Position numbers and translations under genes: made by a program. Below, piece after piece: positions 31,157 to 42,375 of a stretch of 64,000 bases of DNA; the first letter of the stretch is position 1; every line of letters begins with the position of its first letter. The stretch spans positions 3,281,572-3,345,571 of the forward strand of contig OX388325.1 in assembly GCA_947579605.1 (NCBI GenBank). The letters run 5' to 3'. This stretch comes from Athripsodes cinereus. Taxonomy: Eukaryota; Arthropoda; Insecta; Trichoptera; Leptoceridae. The notes beneath the pieces are model-generated. The model saw only the letters and a program-made list of their open reading frames with translations. It searched no databases and was not told the DNA's origin.

Positions 31157-33318
31157 CCCTTACAGTGCTAACCGTCGATATATCGTCGCTACATGAATGT
31201 GCATAAAGTGCGCAGCGTCGCTATTGCGACGCTAGTACTATTGCGCAGTCTTTTTCTAGATATTAACCTGTACGGACGTGTCTTAGCACGCGCATGTACA
31301 TTATAACGTTTTCAACGAGTTATTATCCATTTCAAATTATTTTAAAGTGAATATAATATTAAAATTTTGTTTTTTTAAACTTTCAAAATGTTGAGTAGTG
31401 ATGATGAAAACACTTCGAGTGAAAACGTTTCTCTTATTGATAATAGTGACAGTGAGGATGAAATTACAATGTCTACAAATCGCAGAATGCGTATATATAG
31501 CGAAAGTAGCAAATCTTCTGAGAACGAGTCACCTCTTTTGGATGACCTTGACACCGATACATTTGTGCAACTTCCTTCTGATATAGATTTTTCCAACGAA
31601 AAATCTAATACTTTTTTCGAAATTACCAGACCAAAACATTTATCTACCGATATTGAAAAGCCTATTGAATATTTTAAATTGTTTTTTACTTCCTTGCTCA
31701 TCAATACTATAGTACAAGAAACTAATTGATACGCCCAACAATTTTTACACTCAGGAAGAGAAATAAAACCGAGATAACGAGTTAAGAAATGGAGGTCAGT
31801 TAAAGAATTAGAAATTAAGGCATTTATTGCAGTTCTATTGGAGATGGGTATAACCAACAGACCAACTATATATTCTTATTGGTCTAATAACTCCAGAAGT
31901 ATACCATGGTTCAAAAAAATGTTTTCAAGGGATCGTTTCCAGTTGATCCTTAAATTTTTTCACATGGTGAATAACGAAAAAATAGCTCGTCCAGGCCATC
32001 CTGACTATGATCCATCTGCCAGATTTTCCCCGATTGTTGACCACGCCAATAAAATCTTCAGACACTATTTCCAGCCTCACCAAGAATTGTCAATTGACGA
32101 GTCATTAGTTGGTACCAAATGCAAACTCGGTAATGAAGCAATACCTACCGAATAAAAAGCATCACAGGTGGGGTATAAAATTTTGGATGTTGTGCGATTC
32201 CATCACTAATTATTGCTTAGGTTTTTTTGCTACAAGGGAGCAAAGGTAACGAGTAACGAAATGAAATAAACCAGCATGGTCTGGGATACATTGTGGTACA
32301 AAAATTACTAAGCATTGGGGATTATTTTAACAAAGGGTACCATTTATTCACAGACAACTTCTTCACCAGCCTGAAGCTTGCTCAAGCTTTGTTGGAGAAA
32401 TGCACCTACATAACAGGCACAATTAGGAGAAACAGGAAAAACTTACCAAAAGAGGCAAAAACTGCGGATGTTGGAGTACCAAAGTACTTCAAAAATAAAG
32501 ATATCCTCCTATGTTCGTTCAGGGACAAAACATCTAATAAGCTCCCGGTTTTACTTGTTTCTACAAATGCAAACACAAGGCCTATAACCACGAAAAAGAA
32601 AAAAGGATCAATTGAAGTAGAAAAAACCAAGCCTAGTATGATTCACAATTATAATAAGTTTATGGGTGGTGTAGACGAGTCGGATAAAATGCTCTACGTA
32701 TATTTGGATGAACAGAAGACCCTAAAGTTTTGGAAGAAAGTAACGTTCAACATCTTCGGGAGAATGGTTCTAAATTCGTACATTTTGTATTCGCATAATA
32801 CAAAAGAAAAAAAAATATCTCGACTACAATTTACAGGTCAAATAATAGAAAGTAAGGAGAGAGAGTGGCTAGAGGCAAAAAATATTTCAGAAACACCAAC
32901 CAGATCCAAACAAAATTTTGGATTGGAAAAGTTACCAGGGACGATGCTTCGCCGTTGTGTGGTGTGTAGTAATAAAGGAGGAAAAGGTGTGACTCAATCT
33001 TCGCTAGTTTGTGTGCGCTGTAAAAAGGGAGTCCATGGGGTTTGTGTGGGGAAACATTTTTGCTAATATTTTTTTTTTATATTCTTGGTTTTTTTCTTTT
33101 TTTTATTAAATTAATAAATACAGTTACACTAGAAAATGTATTTTATTTGAGTAGTTTGGTATGCCATTTATACATAACAGAAAGAATAACGAAAATCAAT
33201 CTATATTTGAGGGAAATAATCAAGATTCTTTGCACATTTAATTAATGAGGTTTTTTTTTCAAAAAATCCTTACTCAATTTATGCAATATATGCGAAAATT
33301 ACCTCAGCACTAAAAGGG
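31157..33318 (+). mobile_element. piggyBac element copy B, full length, 2162 bp
   Basis: TTAA lies on both sides (31153-31156 and 33319-33322). The ends are CCCTTACAGTGCT and, read inward from the right, CCCTTTTAGTGCT. Both termini and the whole disabled transposase are present. It preserves the uninterrupted sequence at about 31192-31207 where copy A carries the CACTA-like transposon. Confidence 0.9.
31388..33066 (+). pseudogene. piggyBac transposase, copy B, multiply disabled
   Basis: Three frames cover the protein: 31388-31729, 31838-32155 and 32293-33066. Defects are a TGA after IVQETN at about 31727, a stop near 31775, a frameshift near 32150 and another around 32230-32290. The catalytic-type Asp lies in DESLVGTKC, a further block reads HHRWGIKFWMLCDS in the shifted frame, and the third frame has FTDNFFTSLKL and NKFMGGVDESDKML, the latter carrying a conserved late Asp. 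The C-terminal cysteine-rich domain is intact: CVVCSNKGG...CVRCKKGVHGVC. This is a typical piggyBac layout, non-functional as a single frame. Confidence 0.85.
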
Positions 33319-33356
33319 TTAAGATTTATGTGATCACAGATGTCTGTTGAAAAATA

Positions 33357-33384
33357 ATATATATATGTATATATATATATATAT
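33357..33384. repeat. (TA)n microsatellite
   Basis: Alternating TA/TATG run just outside piggyBac copy B. Confidence 0.8.
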
Positions 33385-33387
33385 GAA

Positions 33388-34068
33388 AGACTGTATGATC
33401 TAATTTTCATTCGAAATGCATGTGCAACATGCATTCCATTAATGAAAGATCATGTAATTTTACGCAGGAGATAATATGAGATGAATGTTTTACTCCATTT
33501 CACTGCGTACAGTCTGGCAGAGACTTGGCTCTTGCCTTTGCATACGGGACGAGGCACGGCTTGTCACCAAATCATGCAGATTGGATTCGTCGAAAAGGTG
33601 TTGTGTTTCAACATTGTGATCATGTGTATCATCAGGACCATCTCGCAGAATGGCCGACACAACGTTTAATCCAGTATGCGAGGAGTATCGCATATTATGA
33701 AAGACTGTATGATCTAATTTTCATTCGAAATGCATGTGCAACATGCATTCCATTAATGAAATATCATGTAATTTTACGCAGGAGATAATATGAGATGAAT
33801 GTTTTACTCCATTTCACTGCGTACAGTCTGGCAGAGACTTGGCTCTTGCCTTTGCATACGGGACGAGGCACGGCTTGTCACCAAAACATGCAGATTGGAT
33901 TCGTCGAAAAGGTGTTGTGTTTCAACATTGTGATCATGTGTATCATCAGGACCATCTCGCAGAATGGCCGACACAACGTTTAATCCAGTATGCGAGGAGT
34001 ATCGCATATTATGAAAGACTGTATGATCTAATTTTCATTTGAAATGCATGTGCAACATGCATTCCATT
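33388..34068 (+). repeat. 314-bp tandem repeat, about 2.2 copies
   Basis: Two full units (starting about 33388 and 33702) and a partial third are almost identical; the offset is exactly 314 bp. Each has an open plus frame beginning ALAFAYGTRHGLSP with a cysteine/histidine segment (CDHVYHQDHLAEWP). 314 is not a multiple of 3, so the frame cannot run through the array. It looks like part of some protein-coding element, but I do not recognise it. The GC content is higher than in flanking DNA. Confidence 0.7.
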
Positions 34069-34439
34069 AAATTACTATCCCACAAGTGGGATAGTATAAT
34101 GATATACATATTTATATAACCCATGGAATCTCCGGTAGAGAATAAATCTGTCAATCTTCTGTCCATTAATTTTCAGGCTTGTTATGCGTCTTTCAATTAC
34201 TGAAATACGCATAACTTTCATGCAATGTTCATGAAAAAAAAAACATAATATAGATCGATATTTTTTATCTAGACACCTATTTTTAGACATTTTTTAAAAG
34301 TATTACCAGTTTTTTAGAAAAAAAAAACAGAAAATAAGCTTAGTTATCACTTGTAAAGATCAAGTTCTCTTTATCTATGTATTTAGCTTAGTCGAGCGTT
34401 CCATCCTTTCTGCACAGGACTTGAGGTGAGGGGTTAGAC
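34069..34439. other. No gene seen
   Basis: AT-rich spacer after the 314-bp repeat. No motif. Confidence 0.3.
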
Positions 34440-34690
34440 AGATATTTTATCTTATCTATCTATACCCTCACGCCGTGTCTCAGGAGGGGTAGGCAGAGAG
34501 AACGGAACGCCATATAGATCTATCCCTACAAACTTCTTTCGCTTCCTCCTCATTCTCATACATGGTCGCCGATTTCTCTTACTCAACACGCGGCCGTCCT
34601 TTAGGATTTGATCCACGTGCTCAAGCCACGTGGTTCTTGGCCGTCCGCGCCTCCTCACACTTCATCTTGGCATCTTGGTTCTCTGCCAAG
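34440..34690 (-). repeat. Dispersed repeat fragment, family also at 55541-55600
   Basis: The segment containing ATCTATACCCTCACGCC and GGCAGAGAGAACGGAACGCC occurs in opposite orientation at 55541-55600. It is more GC-rich than its neighbours. The family is not identified; a MITE or degenerate retrotransposon is possible. Confidence 0.45.
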
Positions 34691-34889
34691 ATATTTTATA
34701 CCCACTTTTTTCTGTAATTTTTTAGTCGAGCACGTTTTTATGTTTTTTTTTTATGTACTCATTATTTTATAAAGTATTGTGTAGGTATAGGTACTTAGTG
34801 TTACATTTATGCATTTATGTATCAACCTAGGTACAATAAGTATACACAATAATATCAACTTGGACATGTGCAACGAATGAATTAGGAAA

Positions 34890-35110
34890 TGATGACAAAG
34901 AGGATATACTTGTCTAAAAGAAGGCGTCCCGGGAGGTCTCGGGTTCGATTCCCGGCCAGGCCAAAATGAAGAGTGACCTTTTTTCAAATTGTCCTGGGTC
35001 TGTGTGTTACATGTGTATGTGTTCAGTGCATTGTATATATGTGTATCGTCGTGTTAGTACCCAAAATACAAGATTCATATCCTAGTTTGGGACTAGCTCG
35101 GTTTCTGTGA
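34890..35110 (+). mobile_element. tRNA-derived SINE
   Basis: The head has GGTCTCGGGTTCGATTCCCG (B-box) and GGCCAGGCCAAAATGAAG, then a body with TCCTGGGTCTGTG and CGTGTTAGTACCCAAAATAC. The same head occurs at about 35270-35375 (reverse) and 35815-35935 (forward), and the body recurs at about 39475-39545. Confidence 0.7.
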
Positions 35111-35269
35111 ATTGTCTATACGTGTTGTGTTATAAAAAAAATGCACTAAACACATTGAGTTGTATAACCGATATTTTTATGATACTGTTTCATTCTGTAA
35201 TATTGTAACCAAGTAATTTTTGTAATATTGAAGAATAAAAATAAGATTAATAAATGTAACACCCAGAAC

Positions 35270-35375
35270 ATTTTGAAAAAGGTAATTCTTCATTTTGCTC
35301 TGGCTGCGAATCGAACAAGGGACCTCGTGACTCAAAGGCAAGAGCATTATCTCCGTGCCACGCCAGCCGCCAGAG
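35270..35375 (-). mobile_element. tRNA-derived SINE, head portion
   Basis: On the minus strand it reads GCTCTTGCCTTTGAGTCACG, AGGTCCCTTGTTCGATTCGC and AGCAAAATGAAG, matching the SINE at 35815. The B box TTCGATTC is kept. Confidence 0.65.
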
Positions 35376-35814
35376 AGATTATAATGTTGGTGTCTTTATA
35401 CAGTATTTTGAAGTACAGCCATTCGATTATAGCATTGTTGTATATATCTATTGTTATTACCTGCTGACTCGGTTGTAAAATAGTGCGGTATGTGAAGAGT
35501 GTGGTATGGTGCAAGCGAGAAAGAAGCAAATGTATTCATAATAATCATAATATACGAACTACATAGTATTCTTACTGAATTCTTATAAGAAATTAATTCG
35601 AAAGATTTTAATTCGTATCTAGGAAACAACAGCGGGGAAAGGGAAGATGCAGATCGCGCGGAGGGAGAAATCTACCGTAGAACGCATTTTCGAAATCTTA
35701 CGGCGCTACACCCTCCCCTTAATTATTTTATGTCACCCTACTTTTTTATAAAAAAAGGAAAAGCAAAGAATAATAATAATGTGATAAGCCGAACCTAGAG
35801 GCAATTTAAAACTT
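35376..35814. other. No gene seen
   Basis: Spacer between SINE copies. It includes a GC-richer patch near 35640-35720 with no motif. Confidence 0.3.
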
Positions 35815-35995
35815 ATTAGGTTGGGCGGCAGGTTTAGCGCAAAGATAACATTCTTGCCTTTGAGTCACGAGGTCCTGGGTTCTATTCCCGGCCAGGGCAA
35901 AATGAAGAATGACTAACAAATTATCCTGGGCAAGGATTTTGTATGTACCTTGATATGCCCGGAGTAGTTGGCTATTGTGCCGAAAAGTTACCATT
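35815..35995 (+). mobile_element. tRNA-derived SINE
   Basis: CTTGCCTTTGAGTCACGAGG, then TCCTGGGTTCTATTCCCGGC and CAGGGCAAAATGAAG identify the same family as 34890 and 35270. The body differs after TTATCCTGGGCAAGG. Confidence 0.65.
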
Positions 35996-36181
35996 AAAAT
36001 AATAATTGGTTTTTAGAAAGTTGTACGGGAATTCAATATTAAACAATGCAGTTCATAAGAACTCTGAAAATCCCAACATTAAAAATATCCCTGTACTTAA
36101 AAGGTACCTGCATTAATATTATAATTGTTTACTACCTGTTCGTACCTGTATACAAAATATTATTGTTTATATATATTTGTA

Positions 36182-36960
36182 TAGTAGTATCGAGATAACA
36201 GCGAGAGTCGCTGTTGTATTAGTGAGTTCTAGACGTATACGTATAGGCCCAAAAACAAAAAATGTTATTGTGTGAGTGTATACCGATAGGGGCTGGGTCG
36301 TAAACAGAGCCCTTTGTTGTTGACTGGTGTGCAAGTCAGTACGTTGAAAGCTCTCAAAGTGGAAGGTTGTTTCTTAGCGCACGGTGACCACACGTTGTAA
36401 ATAATTTATTTTTTTTCGAGATGGAAAATAAAAGTGAACGAAGCAAACCTTTGCATAAACATATCTTTGAAAGCTTCACTAAAATAATATTTTTTGTGCT
36501 CGTATCTTATTTATTTATTTATACTTTTTGTATGGAAATAAAATGTTTTTCTCTATAAGGTATAAAGAAGTTTTTATTTCATTTTTCAAAGTTAAAAAAG
36601 GTATATTTTCAGGTAGATATGTCTGGTATGTTTGTCAAAGGTATAAAATATATATTTTCAGGTAGATGTGGGGTATGTTTTCAAGTATGAATACAATAGG
36701 TAAGTAGACATGGGATATGGATATTACTCACACTATTAGGAAATGCTAATGAGTGAACTAAGTGTAAAAGGTAATTCTATATTGTACGTTAATACTAAAA
36801 ATCTTATATTTGTTAATTACGATGCATTGTCATGGGTTGTGACTCAGAACATAATTACAAAAATATCTATTTAATTCGTAGAACACATGAGTCACGTGGT
36901 CACCCTACCATTTTTGTCACTAATACAACAGCGACTCTCGCTGTTATCTTGATACTACTC
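36182..36960. mobile_element. TIR element, about 780 bp, with self-complementary ends
   Basis: The sequence at 36184-36225 (GTAGTATCGAGATAACAGCG...TTAGTGAG) is inverted at 36918-36958. Each terminal repeat also contains its own palindrome, ACAGCGA-GAG-TCGCTGT. The interior has no transposase; a 46-codon hydrophobic frame starts at 36421 but has no support. Target duplication was not resolved. Confidence 0.55.
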
Positions 36961-38734
36961 TACCTGCATAGCAACAGGGGTAATAAAGAGAATAATATCG
37001 ACAAAGGATTAAGGCGAATTCATTATGTATCAACTTCGACTAATTGTTTTATGATGAATATTCTAGAATGTCTGCGTATGATTATTATTATTTAGTATCG
37101 GCTTGGTTGGATTTATACCTACGCTTCGATCTATTGAGTGTCGATACCGATGATATGTTTTAATTTATGTAAGCAAGTCTTTAGGTATGGATTTTAATTT
37201 TATTTTAACAAACATAGTTTGAGTATTTAATTATCTACCTAAAGGGTTGTATTGTGACATATGTAATAGAACAAGGTGTGTTATTTTGTGTTGTGCGAAA
37301 AAGACGCTATAATTATAAATGGTGATAAAGGACACAAGAAATATTTGATATCAGTGAAAGAGACACTTTAATAAATGTGTGGATTCAATTAAAATCAGTG
37401 CATTGGACGCTTTATTATATATCATCAAATTTATATGCAAATATTTATTTCATTATCGCATAATTCTTGGAATTCAGACAAGGGTGCAGTTGTACCCGCA
37501 ATACAATGGAACTTGCAGTAGGCGTGTATTGCTACTGCAATCAACCAATCACGCCGCTGCACGTGGATGTATCGCGTCATCGAAGGGGTAGGACCAACAC
37601 CTCTCTACACCACTCAAGGAACAGCGGAGAAATGTCCTTGAAAGATCAGACAGTCTCCTCCAGTCATCGGTAGTGATCAACAGTCATCATCAGTGAGTCG
37701 TAGTGAGCAGTCAGTTGTCCTTGGTAGAAGGATCGCTCCTGCCATCACTCATCATCTGACCTTCAGAGAGACAAGTCGGTCTCTGGTCATTGGACTTCAG
37801 TCGAGTTGAGATATTCTCCTCCTGAAGTCATGACGTACAAACTCCGCACCTGTGTAGGCTGGTAATTGCCTCCAGGAGCCTCGGACGTAGGGCTCTGCCC
37901 TTTCAGCACTGCGCTCAGGGGCGCTTTCTTCAACTTGTGTTGCCTCTAAGCATTTTCATGCTAGAGGCGCCCTCAACGTGGGATCCATTACAATCATCGC
38001 AAAGTGAAATTTAATTATTTTAAAAGTGCTTCGTTTTCGTTTTTATTGAAAGAATAATCAAGTGTGTTAATATTTTTTTTATTGGGATAATTACATGTGC
38101 ACAGACAATACGGGGTAGTGAGTAAGTCGTAGTATTGTCTAGCCGTATTTTCGTGTGTTTGTAATAGTGGTAAGTTATTCTTCATTTAATTAAATGTTTA
38201 TTTAAAATTGAAATCTGTTTTTTATACATTTGTCATTGACGACATATAACTTGCCAGGTCTCTTGAATTATGTACCTCTGCATATTTTAATCGAGACCAT
38301 TAAAATTCATTTAATTTTTATTCATGCTACATATGGGACTCCTGGACGCTATCAGAAGCGCCAGTAGTAGTCTACATTGCATCTTGTTCTCATGCTCTAT
38401 TTTATATATAACATCAACTAATTCTCCAACCTCTCTACCCCCCCCATATCAACCTAAATGTGTTTAGTATTGTATATTATTATTCTAAAAATATCACCCT
38501 GCACTGAGACCATAACAGCTTTTGGCCAAGGCGGTCTTAGCAGGAAAAATGAAAAACAAAAGAGAAAAAAACAAACAAAGAAATGCCAAGTCAAAAAAAA
38601 AACAAAAGATATCATCAACAAGAAACAGAATCAAAGGATAATCTCTATCCTGGCGATAAAGTCTTCGTATGTTATGTTGAAAATATCGACGTGAACATTC
38701 AAATCTTTAAACAAACAAAAGCACGAGCACTGCT
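36961..38734. other. Unassigned region with a GC-richer block
   Basis: 37460-37990 is clearly richer in G and C than its surroundings, with CTCCTCCAGTCATC-type repeats, and could be an LTR or leader of an LTR retrotransposon. No matching second LTR and no coding homologue were found. The remainder is AT-rich. The frame at 38458-38694 is lysine/glutamine-rich and unconvincing. Confidence 0.3.
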
Positions 38735-39192
38735 CAATTTTGAGGGAGCCGGATAATTTACCGACAACAATTTGCCGACGGACAATTCACCGACAACAAT
38801 TCACCGAGAGGACAAATTACCGAGAGGATAATTCACCGACAGGATAATTCATCGACGTACATTTCACCGACAGACAATTTGCCGACAAATACAAAACAAT
38901 ATAATCATGTTTTGTAATGTTGTATTTTATTGTTTATGTATTTGTGTAACAACATATTTAAACACCCACTACAATAAACAATCTGTCTTTTTTAAAAAAA
39001 GAACTTCCGACCACGCCAGAATTATATTATTCGTATTTGTCGGCAAATTGTCTGTCGGTGAAATGTACGTCGATGAATTATCCTGTCGGTGAATTATCCT
39101 CTCGGTAATTTGTCCTCTCGGTGAATTGTTGTTGGTAAATTGTCCGTCAGCAAATTGCTGTCGGTGAATTTTCCTAGACCCAATTTTGAGGG
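38735..39192. mobile_element. Fold-back type element with 12-bp target duplication
   Basis: CAATTTTGAGGG flanks the element (38735-38746 and 39181-39192). The 434-bp element consists of two inverted arms of about 145 bp (38747-38890 and 39033-39180) around a short AT-rich centre. Each arm is made of degenerate 11-13-bp repeats of the form AATTCACCGACA or GACAATTTGCCG. The whole can fold into one long hairpin. Long arms made of short tandem repeats define fold-back elements. There is no coding capacity. Confidence 0.8.
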
Positions 39193-39586
39193 TCAAAAAT
39201 GTACCTAACTAATAAATGAGTTTTTTAGTAATAAGGTGTGTATGTAATATTATTAAATTGTTAATTTTATTTAAATAAAAATATTTGAAATTTGAAAAAA
39301 ATAAATTATAAGCCTTCCCGACAGGAGCGTTTGGTATTATGTTTGTTCATCAGGGGGGTAAAAAAGTACATGCTGTCGAGAACAGTTGTATGATACTGGG
39401 ACGTAGAAACTGAACTCACTCAAAATCATTGCATTACTTTAAAGCCACTTAAGAGTTTGATAAAATGCCTCGAATATATGTGTATGTGTATAATCACGCT
39501 AGTACCCATAATACAAGATTCAATCTTAGTTTGGGACGAGCTATATAAATTTAAAAAAGTGGATATACTTAATATGTAAAATTGTA
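39193..39586. other. Spacer with a partial SINE body
   Basis: 39475-39545 matches the body of the SINE at 34890 (CGCTAGTACCCATAATACAA and TTAGTTTGGGACGAGCTA). The rest has no recognised feature. Confidence 0.4.
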
Positions 39587-40645
39587 ATGTGTACCTGACT
39601 GGCTGGGTCGCTGACTTAATAAGGAGGATCTGTTGAGACTTTTTGGATGAGATTTCTTCAGGAGTACTAGGAACTTACTGTATCAAGTGGAGAACTGAAA
39701 CACAAACCATACAGACAAAATCAGTATGTGTATACGAGGAGAGTATATTATTGCATTATATTATATTATTTGTATGAATAACTGAGTACTTGGAGAGTAT
39801 ATTGCATTGTTTTGTATATTATGTATGAAATATTGTGTACCTGGTTGGCCGGCTGACTGACAGGATGAGGGGACGCTTCTGTTGGCCGGCTGACTGACAG
39901 GATGAGGGGACGCTTCTTAAATAAGTGGAGAGTTTTCTATGAGCAGTAGGAGAACTGAAACACAGACCATACAGACAAAATCAGTATGTGTATACGAGGA
40001 GAGTATATTATTTGTATGAATAACTGAGTACTTGGAGAGTATATTGCATTGTTTTGTATATTATGTATGAAATATTGTATACCTGGTTGGCTGGCTGACT
40101 GACAGGATGAGAGGACGCTTCTTAAATAAATGGAGAGTTTTCTATGAGCAATAGGAAAACTGAAACACAGACCATACAGACAAAATCAATATAATATTAT
40201 ATCATTTGTATGAATAACTGAGTACTTGGAGAGTATATTGCATTGTATATTATGTATGAAATATTGTATACCTGGTTGGCTGGCTGACTGACAGGATGAG
40301 AGGACGCTTCTTAAATAAATGGAGAGTTTTCTATGAGCAATAGGAAAACTGAAACACAGACCATACAGACAAAATCAATATAATATTATATCATTTGTAT
40401 GAATAACTTGAGTACTTGGAGAGTATATTGCATTGTTTTGTATATTATGTATGAAATATTGTATACCTGGTTGGCTGGCTGATTGACAGGATGAGAGGAC
40501 GCTTCTTAAATAAGTGGAGAGTTTTCTATGAGCAATAGGAAAACTGAAACACAGACCATACAGACAAAATCAATATAATATTATATCATTTGTATGAATA
40601 ACTGAGTACTTGGAGAGTATATTGCAATGTTTTGTATATTGTTAA
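39587..40645. repeat. Tandem array of ~190-bp units
   Basis: Five units with ACCTGGTTGGCTGGCTGACT, GGATGAGAGGACGCTTCTTA and AACACAGACCATACAGACAA recur at about 39588, 39838, 40081, 40271 and 40467. Spacing is 190 and 196 bp in the regular part. One unit holds an extra 37-bp tandem duplication (39842-39915). The last unit abuts the truncated BEL/Pao coding sequence, so the array may derive from that element's 3' region. Confidence 0.8.
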
Positions 40646-40649
40646 TTGG

Positions 40650-41206
40650 CTGATTAGAAGTATTCTCAACCTTGTATTTAAAACAATCTTTTTTGTCATT
40701 CCAATATAGCCCTAAGATTTTTGTCTCGTGCAAATCATCCTTTGACAATGATACATCGTTGGACTGCTCTGAAATGGTTGGAATATTGGACTTCCATTTA
40801 GTAAGGTTTTGACCTGCTGAGTTAAGTATGGTTGATATTTCTTCTTTAAGCTGATGACACATTTTTTCATCGTTATGACCTGTGAGGAGGTCATCCATGT
40901 AAAAATCATGCACAATGATATTGCATGCTAGTGGATAAATATCTGCAAAGTCTACACTAAGTGCTTTAAGCATCTTGTGGCAATGAACGACGATGATGTT
41001 AGACCGTATGTCACAGTGTTTAGTTGGAAATGATGAAGTGGTTGATCTTCCGAAGTTCTCCATACTATTCTTTGGAAGTTCCTTTCTTCCACAGACACAT
41101 TAATTTGCCGGTACATTTTCTCAATGTCTACAGTGATTACATACGAATGTTTCCTGAAGTTAATCAGCAATGCCAACAATTCACTCTGTATAACAGGGCC
41201 AGTCAT
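40650..41206 (-). pseudogene. BEL/Pao reverse transcriptase fragment
   Basis: The palm region is recognisable: DVLMTGPVIQSELLALLI, VITVDIEKMYRQI (first catalytic Asp), FQLNTVTYGLTSSSFIATRC, and after a frameshift near 40965 HDFYMDDLLTG (YMDD catalytic pair), then ILGLYWNDKKDCF. Coding ends at about 40650 against the tandem array. RNase H and integrase are absent. Confidence 0.8.
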
Positions 41207-42375
41207 GAGTACGTCGTTGATTGATTTGCCATTTGTTGATTTTTGGGACCCATAATAAAACTTCGTTGCCTCCTAGTGAGGAGTGGGTCATGACTGTAGA
41301 GTTATCTGAGTCTGTCTGGTTGTTGGCCTTATGCAAAAGTGTATTGTGCTTTTTGTTGCACACCTTGCATGTTGACTTGGACATGCAGGTTTTGAGAGCA
41401 TGATTTGCTCCCAGACAGTTGAAACACAGCTTCAACTTCTTGGTGGTTTCGTGTGGTTTTTGGTTTGTGGTTTCCCTTACAAAGAGGACAACCTTGGTTA
41501 CTGACTCCTGCGTGGAGTGTCACCCTTGTTCTGTTGCTGGTTCCTCTATGTAATACGTGGGATGATTCGATGATACGGGACCGTTCAGAAAGGCATTTGA
41601 TAAGTTCCTTGTAAGTAGGCAACTCCCCTTCTAACGCATATGATTCCCAATGATGGCGAGTAGCAGGATCTAATTTGCCCGTTACCAAATGTATTAGGAG
41701 GGCGTCCCACCGACTGGTTGGAAGGCTCATTGTGTCTAACGCTCTTAGATGCAACTGTGTGTCATCGATAAGTCTACGTAGCGCCATGTGGTCTTCATTC
41801 TTTATGGATGCCGTATTGAAAAGACCGCGAATATGTTTATCTGCTATAATTATTTTATTGTGATACCTTCCGGACAATATCTCCCATGCTACGTTATAGT
41901 TTGCTGAAGTTATCTCTAAGGAGGATACTAATTGTAGGGCTTGTCCCTTTAAACTGCTCAGGAGATAATGAAACTTCTGTAGATCACTCAAGGAAGAGTT
42001 TCCATCTACCAGAGACATGAATGTGTCTCTGAAGTGCAGCCAATCCTCGTAAGTGCCTGTGAAGCTAGGCACCTGCAGCGGGCTAAGCTTCACTTCAAAG
42101 ACAATGTTGGGTGTTTGAGTAACAATTGATTTGGCCTTTCCCAATGTGGAATAGTAAAGATCTTCAAACTGTTCCCTTTTTTCTATCTCGGTTTCATCAA
42201 TCTCTTCGATTTCAGATTGAATTTCATCGAATTTGTCAAATAGTTCTTCCACCTTCTTCAACCTGACTTCTATCTCACACTTGTCAGTGCTGGACTTCAA
42301 GAAGTCTCTAAATCTTGTTAATTGCCCCTTCAGATTGCCACGCTTCGAGATTAGTGCTTTCATCCTGTCTGACAT
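41182..42375 (-). pseudogene. BEL/Pao gag
   Basis: Begins MSDRMKALISKRGNLKGQL with an acidic coiled-coil-like stretch (VEELFDKFDEIQSEIEEIDE). The DUF1759-type core follows: LQVPSFTGTYEDWLHFRDTF, LSDLQKFHYLLSSLKGQALQ and a NYNVAWEILSGRYHNK block. A frame change occurs near 41400 before the knuckles CFNCLGANHALKTC and CKVCNKKHNTLLH. The reading frame then runs at SSLGGNEVLLW into sequence fused to the reverse transcriptase by the internal deletion. In the family, gag forms the particle that packages element RNA. Confidence 0.75.

Noticed and set aside
36421..36561. 46-codon frame with a hydrophobic C-terminal half
   Set aside because: It lies inside a TIR element in AT-rich DNA, and its hydrophobicity follows from TTTAT repeats; no support for a gene.
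37460..38000. GC-richer block as a gene or confirmed LTR
   Set aside because: No partner LTR, no primer-binding site and no coding motif found; left unassigned.
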